37,785 nt of DNA. It comes from Caballeronia arvi (GTDB lineage: Bacteria; Pseudomonadota; Gammaproteobacteria; Burkholderiales; Burkholderiaceae). Numbering within the stretch: position 1 is the first letter of the stretch; each line of letters opens with the position of its first letter. The notes under the pieces were generated by a model that was not told the origin of the DNA, searched no databases, and worked only from the letters and a program-made list of their open reading frames with translations. This document shows positions 32,658 to 37,785 of this stretch, in pieces. The translations under genes and the position numbers were made by a program. The stretch spans positions 1-37,785 of the forward strand of contig NZ_FCOM02000063.1 of NCBI RefSeq assembly GCF_001544695.2, written 5' to 3'.

Positions 32658-34433
32658 TCACTTCATCGCGCCGGCCAAACTCTCCGCTTCCAACCCGACG
32701 ATCAGATCCATCTCCCCATTGCCGAGCGCTTGCGTCGCGGGCACGCCGGCTGCCTTCAACGCGGCGGCATCGAGCCGCGATGCATCGCCGAGCGCGACGC
32801 GCAGACGCGTGGCCGCGAGCGGTTCGAGCTTAAGGATATTGGCCGCACCGCCGAGCGCCGCGCGGATCATTTCAACGCGCGCTTTCTGTTGCGTGCTGTC
32901 CGGCGCCGCAGTCGACGACGCCGCCGCCACAGCTTCAGTCGCGGCAACCGGCGCACCCGCCACCGGCAAATCGGCTTCGGCGCCCGCCGACTTCAGATAC
33001 TCCTGCATGTCGGTTTTCATGTTCTCCGACAGCGGCCCGAAAATCGCCTGCACGCCGTTGCCGACGCGCACGACACCCGCCGCGCCGAGCGCCTTCAGCC
33101 TGGCGTCGTTCACGAGCGCCGGATCGTTCACCGTGATGCGCAGCCGCGTGATGCACGCATCGAGACTCTTGATGTTCGAGCGCCCGCCGAACGCGAGCAC
33201 GAGATCGCGCGAACGCCCGCCGACGCCCGTCGAGACCGCGGCAGTTTCGACCGTGTCGTCCTCGCGGCCCGGCGTCTTCAGGTTGAAGCGGCTGATCACG
33301 AAGCGGAACACGCAGTAGTAGATGCCCGCATAGATCGGCCCGAGGATGAACACGTACCACGCATGCGTCGCCTTGTTGCCGATCAGGTTGAACATCACGA
33401 AGTCGATCGCGCCTTGCGAGAACGTGAAGCCCATGTGCATGTTCAGCGTATTCGCGACGAACTGCGCCGACGCCGCGAGACACGCGTGAATGAAGTACAG
33501 CACCGGGGCGACGAACATGAACGCGAACTCGATCGGCTCGGTGATGCCAGTCAGAAACGAAGTCAGCGCCGCCGACACCATCATGCCGCCGACCGCGACT
33601 TTCTTTTCCGGCTTCGCGCAATGCCAGATCGCGATCGCGGCGGCGGGCAGGCCGAACATCTTGAAGAAGAACGCGCCGGACAGAATGCCGGCGGTCGGAT
33701 CGCCTGCGAAGAAGCGCGTGATGTCGCCGTGAACGACCTTGCCGGTGGTGGGATCGAGGAAACTGCCGGCTTCGAAGAAGAACGGCACGTTCCAGATATG
33801 GTGCAGACCGAACGGAATCAGCAGACGTTCGACGAAGCCGTAGATGGTCGCCGCCGTGCGCGGATCGGACACGGCCGCCCAGTGCGAAAACGCCTTGATC
33901 GCGCCGCCGATCGGCGGCCATACGAACGACAGAATTGCGCCGAGCAGGATTGCCCCGATGGCCGTCACGATCGGCACGAAGCGTTTGCCCGCGAAGAAGC
34001 CGAGATACGCCGGCAGCGCGATCTTGTAATAACGGTTGAACATCCACGCCGCGAGCCCGCCCGCGAGAATGCCGCCGAACACGCCGGTCTGAATGGACGG
34101 GATGCCCATGATCATGTCCGGCTCGACACCTTGCACCTTGGCGATCACGCCGAGCGTCGCCGTCATGACGAGATAGCCGATGGTCGCGGCGATGCCCGAC
34201 ACGCCGTCGTTTTCCGTGAAGCCGAGCGCGACGCCGATCGCGAAAATCAGCGGCAGATTGCCGAAGATCACGTCGCCCGCGTTCTTCATCAGCGCGAGGA
34301 TGATGAGGGGCACGTAGCCGTGGAAATCGGTCGCGCCGAGGCCGAGCAGCAAGCCGGCAACGGGCAGCACCGCGACCGGCAGCATCAACGACTTGCCGAC
34401 CTTCTGCACGACGCCGAAGGCATTCTTGAACAT
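32658..34433 (-). CDS. nagE: N-acetylglucosamine PTS permease EIIBC (NagE)
   Basis: A 591-residue PTS transporter of the glucose/GlcNAc family. The EIIC membrane domain covers about residues 1-385, with TENDGVSGIAA and FGLHHIWNVPFF and GITEPIEFAF motifs. The first EIIB domain (about 405-480) carries the phosphorylated Cys427 (LDACITRLR). A second EIIB-like copy follows after an Ala-rich linker (about 518-591), with Ala540 where the Cys should be, so it cannot be phosphorylated in the normal way. EIIA is not attached but comes from the upstream fusion gene, 24 bp away. The ATG follows GAGGAGA. It imports and phosphorylates GlcNAc. Confidence 0.92.
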   Translation of the reverse strand: MFKNAFGVVQKVGKSLMLPVAVLPVAGLLLGLGATDFHGYVPLIILALMKNAGDVIFGNLPLIFAIGVALGFTENDGVSGIAATIGYLVMTATLGVIAKVQGVEPDMIMGIPSIQTGVFGGILAGGLAAWMFNRYYKIALPAYLGFFAGKRFVPIVTAIGAILLGAILSFVWPPIGGAIKAFSHWAAVSDPRTAATIYGFVERLLIPFGLHHIWNVPFFFEAGSFLDPTTGKVVHGDITRFFAGDPTAGILSGAFFFKMFGLPAAAIAIWHCAKPEKKVAVGGMMVSAALTSFLTGITEPIEFAFMFVAPVLYFIHACLAASAQFVANTLNMHMGFTFSQGAIDFVMFNLIGNKATHAWYVFILGPIYAGIYYCVFRFVISRFNLKTPGREDDTVETAAVSTGVGGRSRDLVLAFGGRSNIKSLDACITRLRITVNDPALVNDARLKALGAAGVVRVGNGVQAIFGPLSENMKTDMQEYLKSAGAEADLPVAGAPVAATEAVAAASSTAAPDSTQQKARVEMIRAALGGAANILKLEPLAATRLRVALGDASRLDAAALKAAGVPATQALGNGEMDLIVGLEAESLAGAMK

Positions 34434-34457
34434 GTAGGGTCTCCTCTTCTGTTTCGC

Positions 34458-37001
34458 TTATTCCGCGTAAGGGGCGAGCAGGGCGCGCACTTCCGCGGCC
34501 GTGCCCAGCGTAATCGCGCGCGCCGCGAGCGTGCGCGCTTCGTCCATCGTGAGGCGCGCGAGCTGCGCCTTGATCGAGCCGACGGCCGGCACGCTCACCG
34601 ACAACTCGTCGACGCCGAGTCCGGCGAGCACGGGCACGGCCATCGCATCCGATGCGATGCCGCCGCACACGCCGACCCACTTGCCGTGCTTGTGCGCGCC
34701 GTCGACCGTCATGCCGATCAGACGCAGTACGGCGGGATGCAGCCCATCGGCCTGTTTCGCGAGCTTCGGATGCCCGCGGTCCATCGCGAGGGCGTACTGC
34801 GTCAGATCATTCGTGCCGATGGAAAAGAAATCGACTTCGCGCGCGAGCGGCTCGGCGATGAGCGCCGCTGACGGCACTTCGATCATCACGCCCACCTTCA
34901 CGTTGCCCATGCGATCGCCGGCTTCTTCCTGAAGAATCTTCCTGGCCGCGCGCACTTCCTCGATCGACGCGACCATCGGGAACATGATGTGCAGATTGCC
35001 GATGGAAGCCGCCCGCAGAATCGCGCGCAACTGCACCCGGAAAATGTCGGGACGGTCGAGGCTCACGCGCACGCCGCGCAGACCGAGGAACGGGTTGTCT
35101 TCCTTCGGCAGCGGCAGATACGAAAGCGGTTTGTCGCCGCCGACATCGAGCGTGCGCACGACGAGCGGTCGCTCGCGCCCGAGCGCTTCCGCGACCGCGC
35201 AATATTCGGCGGCCTGTTCGTCTTCGGATGGCGCGGTGTCGCGGTTGTCGAACAGGAACTCGGAGCGCAGCAGACCCACGCCTTCCGCGCCTGCCGCGAC
35301 CGCATCGCGCGCTTCTTTTGCATTGCGGATATTCGCGACCACTTCGATGCGATGACCGTCCGCGGTGACGGCCAGCTTGCTTGCCGCGACCTTTTCTTCC
35401 TCGCGCTTCTTCGTCTGGCGTTCGATGCGTTCGCGCGCCTTCGCGAGTTCGTCCGCGCTCGGATTGCGCCGCAGGCTGCCGTGCGAGCCGTCCAGGACGA
35501 CGAGCGTGCCATCGGGCAAATTCAGCGCTTCTTCGTCGATACCGCAGATCGCCGGAATGCCGAGCGAGCGCGCGAGAATCGCGACATGGCTCGTCGCGCC
35601 GCCGGTCGTCGTGCAGAAGCCCAGCACCTTGCTGCGGTCGAGCGACGCGGTATCGGACGGAGACAGTTCTTCGGCGACCAGGATCGATTCCTCGGGCACG
35701 TCGATATGCGCTTCCTTCACGCCCGCGAGCAGCGCGAGCACGCGGCGGCCCACATCGCGGATATCGCCCGCGCGTTCGCGCAGCAGCGCGTTGTCGAGCT
35801 GCCCGAGCGTGTCCGCCTGAGCCTCGAACGCGGCGCGCCACGCGAAGCCCGCGCTCTTGCCGTCGCTGATGCCGGCGATGGCCGCATCGTTGAGATCGGG
35901 ATCGTCGAGCAGTTCGAGATGCGCTTCCAGAATCTGCGCCTTCGACGGATCGGTGAGCTTCGCCTTCAGCGCTTCGATCTGCTGACGCGCTTCGTGCCGC
36001 GCGGCATCGAGCCGTGCGCGCTCGCGTTGCGGCGCTTCGCCCGCTTCGGCCACGTCGATGACTTCCTGACGGAACTGCACGATCTTGCCGACCGCGAGTC
36101 CTGGCGACGCCGATACGCCCGTGAACTCGTTCGCGTCGGCGGGCGCGGCGCGTTTCGGGATGGCCGTTTCCGGCGCGGCCACGGCAGGCGCCACCCCGAC
36201 CGCGGGCGCGTCGCCGGGTTTTTCGCCGGAGCCGGACGCGAGCAGGCGGGCGAGCGCGGCAGCAGCCTCGGCCGCATCGGGCCCGGCGGCTTCGACGCGC
36301 AGCGTGTCGCCGAACTTCGTCGCGAGCGCCATCAACGCGACGACCGATTTCGCGTTCGCGCTGTCGCTGCCGCGCACGATGCGGATATCGGACTTGTACT
36401 TCTTCGCTTCGACCGAGACGACCGCGGCGGGCCGCGCGTGCAGGCCTTGCGGATTCGGCAAGGTGATTTCATCGGACTGAATCGCGCCGGACGCCGCGCC
36501 GCTCGCATCGTCGCGCGCGCCGCTGACGAATTCGACCGACAACGCGACATCCTGGCCCGCGGTGACGAGCCCTGTCGCGGGCACATAGCGCGTGACGAGC
36601 TCGCCGTTCGCGATGACCATTTGCGTGAGCAGGCTCACCGCCCGCGCGCCGACGACGACCGGATCGAAACGGATCAGCGGCTGGCCGGTCGTGACGGTGT
36701 CGCCTTCCTTGACGAGCGGCGTGAAGCCTTCGCCGCGAAGCATCACGGTATCGAGGCCGATGTGGATGAGCACCTGGAGGCCGCTTTCGCCCGTCACGGT
36801 CACCGCATGCGCCGCGCGATGCAGTTGCGTGATTTTGCCGGGAAGCGGGGAGAGCAATTCGTCGGACGTCGGATCGATGGATACGCCGTCGCCGACCATC
36901 TTCTGCGCGAAAACCGGGTCGGGCACGGTTTCGATCTGCACCATCACGCCGGAGAGGGGCGCCATCAACTCGATTTTTGCCAAGCGCTGAGGAGCTTTCA
37001 T
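34458..37001 (-). CDS. nagF: PTS multiphosphoryl transfer protein EIIA-HPr-EI
   Basis: An 847-residue fusion that carries the whole cytoplasmic phosphate relay. EIIA-Glc type domain about residues 10-150 with phospho-His80 (VLIHIGLD); HPr about 174-255 with phospho-His188 (GLHARPAA); Enzyme I about 292-847 with phospho-His472 (GGATSHVAILAR), the PEP-binding barrel and catalytic Cys779 (VGVCGGIAS). An Ala/Pro linker (about 258-290) separates HPr and EI. It moves phosphate from PEP to the EIIBC encoded downstream, making the pair independent of general PTS proteins. This arrangement is the usual GlcNAc PTS of Burkholderia and Pseudomonas. The ATG at 37001 has AAGGGA somewhat far upstream. Confidence 0.93.
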   Translation of the reverse strand: MKAPQRLAKIELMAPLSGVMVQIETVPDPVFAQKMVGDGVSIDPTSDELLSPLPGKITQLHRAAHAVTVTGESGLQVLIHIGLDTVMLRGEGFTPLVKEGDTVTTGQPLIRFDPVVVGARAVSLLTQMVIANGELVTRYVPATGLVTAGQDVALSVEFVSGARDDASGAASGAIQSDEITLPNPQGLHARPAAVVSVEAKKYKSDIRIVRGSDSANAKSVVALMALATKFGDTLRVEAAGPDAAEAAAALARLLASGSGEKPGDAPAVGVAPAVAAPETAIPKRAAPADANEFTGVSASPGLAVGKIVQFRQEVIDVAEAGEAPQRERARLDAARHEARQQIEALKAKLTDPSKAQILEAHLELLDDPDLNDAAIAGISDGKSAGFAWRAAFEAQADTLGQLDNALLRERAGDIRDVGRRVLALLAGVKEAHIDVPEESILVAEELSPSDTASLDRSKVLGFCTTTGGATSHVAILARSLGIPAICGIDEEALNLPDGTLVVLDGSHGSLRRNPSADELAKARERIERQTKKREEEKVAASKLAVTADGHRIEVVANIRNAKEARDAVAAGAEGVGLLRSEFLFDNRDTAPSEDEQAAEYCAVAEALGRERPLVVRTLDVGGDKPLSYLPLPKEDNPFLGLRGVRVSLDRPDIFRVQLRAILRAASIGNLHIMFPMVASIEEVRAARKILQEEAGDRMGNVKVGVMIEVPSAALIAEPLAREVDFFSIGTNDLTQYALAMDRGHPKLAKQADGLHPAVLRLIGMTVDGAHKHGKWVGVCGGIASDAMAVPVLAGLGVDELSVSVPAVGSIKAQLARLTMDEARTLAARAITLGTAAEVRALLAPYAE

Positions 37002-37287
37002 GTGGATTCTGTGTCCCTTGATGGTTTGCGGTCGATACCCAGAAAGCGCCGGACGATGACCTGCATAGGACCTGAACGGGCCTGAGCTAAATCATAGGCA
37101 ACGCATCCGTGCTTCGCTGACCGAATGATTGCGCGCGAGATTTTAAACATACGCACGATTTGTTTCGGGTTCTGAAACGTTGAATTTTTAGATACGACGC
37201 TCCATTCGCGTCGATACGTCGCATCGCGCGTGTCGCTGTCCTATTAATCTTGTCGACGAGCAAATGCAAGTAAATGGAGCGTGATTC
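37002..37287. promoter_or_regulatory. Divergent intergenic region upstream of the GlcNAc PTS operon
   Basis: A 286-bp region, partly AT-rich (37138-37195), between the PTS operon and the small DUF6900-like gene. It holds two inverted repeats: GTTTC/GAAAC (37162-37178) and CGACGC/GCGTCG (37195-37213). Either could be an operator; neither matches a binding motif I recognise. No gene is supported here. Confidence 0.4.
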
Positions 37288-37512
37288 GTGATCTACCGCA
37301 ACAAAACTGAAGCGTATTGGGAACTGCTATTGACGATTGCCCGCGATGAACTGGGCATCGAATCGTTCGACGCCGCTGGTGATACGGGCGCGGATATGCG
37401 GATGTGCCGTGTCGAGGACATCGGCCGCGCGCTCGAACGCGCTTACGATATGGGGCTGATGGTCGGGCATACGGTGACGCGCGCGGGGTGCGCAGAGGAG
37501 TCGCGTGTTTGA
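37288..37512 (+). CDS. Small DUF6900-like protein
   Basis: A 74-residue protein. The core YWELLLTIARDELGIESFD followed by VEDIGRALERAYDMG resembles DUF6900, a small helical domain of unknown function found in Burkholderia chromosomes and plasmids, often near mobile elements. The GTG start has GGAG 9 bases upstream. The assignment rests on pattern memory, so the domain name is tentative; that it is a gene is supported by the ribosome site and codon use. It sits between the PTS promoter region and insertion-sequence-like repeats. Confidence 0.62.
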   Translation: MIYRNKTEAYWELLLTIARDELGIESFDAAGDTGADMRMCRVEDIGRALERAYDMGLMVGHTVTRAGCAEESRV

Positions 37513-37652
37513 GTCGAGGGGCGCTCTCTGGCGCGCTCGAGCGCTGCGGCACTAGTCCGGTCGGTCCGTCGGCCGGGCTTGCGCCCGGTCTTCACGATCT
37601 AAGCCTCCGTCGCCGCGAAACCCGCGACCGGTCAGCATACGTGGCATCAAAG

Positions 37653-37756
37653 CGGACATTTCAACTTGGCCAAAACCGGACATTACAACTTAGCCGCTAC
37701 AAATAATGTCCCCGCTAAGTTCAAATGTCGTACCGCCGGCTAAATAGAGATGTCGG
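37653..37756. repeat. Four related 17-19-bp repeats in head-to-head pairs, probable insertion-sequence ends
   Basis: Two direct units CGGACATTNCAACTTRGCC lie at 37653-37671 and 37677-37695. Two inverted units, GCTAAGTTCAAATGTCG (37714-37730) and GGCTAAATAGAGATGTCGG (37738-37756), face them. Paired terminal repeats of this kind are characteristic of IS21-like element ends. Two opposed pairs within 105 bp suggest an end-to-end junction or the scar of two elements. No transposase gene is present in the remaining bases. A CCGGGC/GCCCGG hairpin at 37573-37588 lies just before; otherwise 37513-37652 shows nothing. Confidence 0.45.
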
Positions 37757-37785
37757 GTTTTGAACGGATGTTTTGCTAGCTTTCT

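Noticed and set aside
32730..34871. 713-codon plus-strand open frame opposite nagE
   Set aside because: The minus strand encodes NagE with EIIC and EIIB motifs. The plus translation is Arg/Glu/His-rich noise.
37632..37643. TCAGCATACGTG, a near match to the PicR-type palindrome
   Set aside because: Only nine of twelve bases match and the right half is not CTGA, so the palindrome is lost. It lies beside insertion-sequence-like repeats, far from any pic gene.

Overview
The window is GC-rich, densely coded proteobacterial DNA. Its gene content (DUF3182, DUF3649/PepSY/DUF3325 iron operon, DUF3597, MHS-type MFS transporters, fused PTS EIIA-HPr-EI beside nagE) points to Burkholderiaceae, probably Paraburkholderia, Caballeronia or Burkholderia. 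This assignment is inferred from gene families; no rRNA or other phylogenetic marker is present.

Layout. (1) 1-277: short direct repeats resembling the end of an insertion sequence. (2) 278-9851: a general-physiology block with an FdhF/YdeP-type molybdenum oxidoreductase, two hemerythrin-domain proteins, a DUF3597 protein with a clear terminator, a YqjE/YqjK-like membrane pair, a 58-residue basic protein, a DUF3182/hydrolase pair, a dihydrofolate-reductase-like protein, a YeeE/YedE transporter and a small exported protein. (3) 9917-12204: a Fur-box-headed iron operon (DUF3649, PepSY membrane reductase, DUF3325). (4) 12192-15243, minus strand: EamA exporter, LysR regulator, D-threonine-aldolase-like enzyme. 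(5) 15333-30047: the centrepiece, a picolinic acid (pyridine-2-carboxylate) catabolic cluster. (6) 30048-32654: a second MHS transporter and a BenE-family transporter. (7) 32658-37001: N-acetylglucosamine PTS (nagE and EIIA-HPr-EI). (8) 37288-37785: a DUF6900-like small gene and a set of inverted repeats resembling insertion-sequence ends.

How the central genes work together. The order is four-component Rieske oxygenase (ferredoxin, reductase, alpha, beta) - three-subunit molybdenum hydroxylase - amidohydrolase-type decarboxylase - maleate isomerase - N-formylmaleamate deformylase - 2,5-dihydroxypyridine dioxygenase - maleamate amidohydrolase - transporter - MarR regulator. This matches the pic pathway known from Alcaligenes faecalis: picolinate to 6-hydroxypicolinate (PicA), to 3,6-dihydroxypicolinate (PicB), to 2,5-dihydroxypyridine (PicC), to N-formylmaleamate (PicD), to maleamate (PicE), to maleate (PicF), to fumarate (PicG). 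Catalytic residues of the lower-pathway enzymes fall at, or a constant offset from, the positions known for NicX, NicD and maleate isomerase.

Four copies of a perfect palindrome with consensus TCAGCNYACTGA lie at 15377, 23276, 29845 and 29986: in front of the oxygenase operon, in front of the decarboxylase gene, and twice in the picR/transporter intergenic region. They are the probable PicR operators. The most unusual feature is that the iron-sulfur subunit of PicA is fused to a CoxG/SRPBCC domain with a hydrophobic tail, which suggests a route for electrons from picolinate hydroxylation to the membrane quinone pool.
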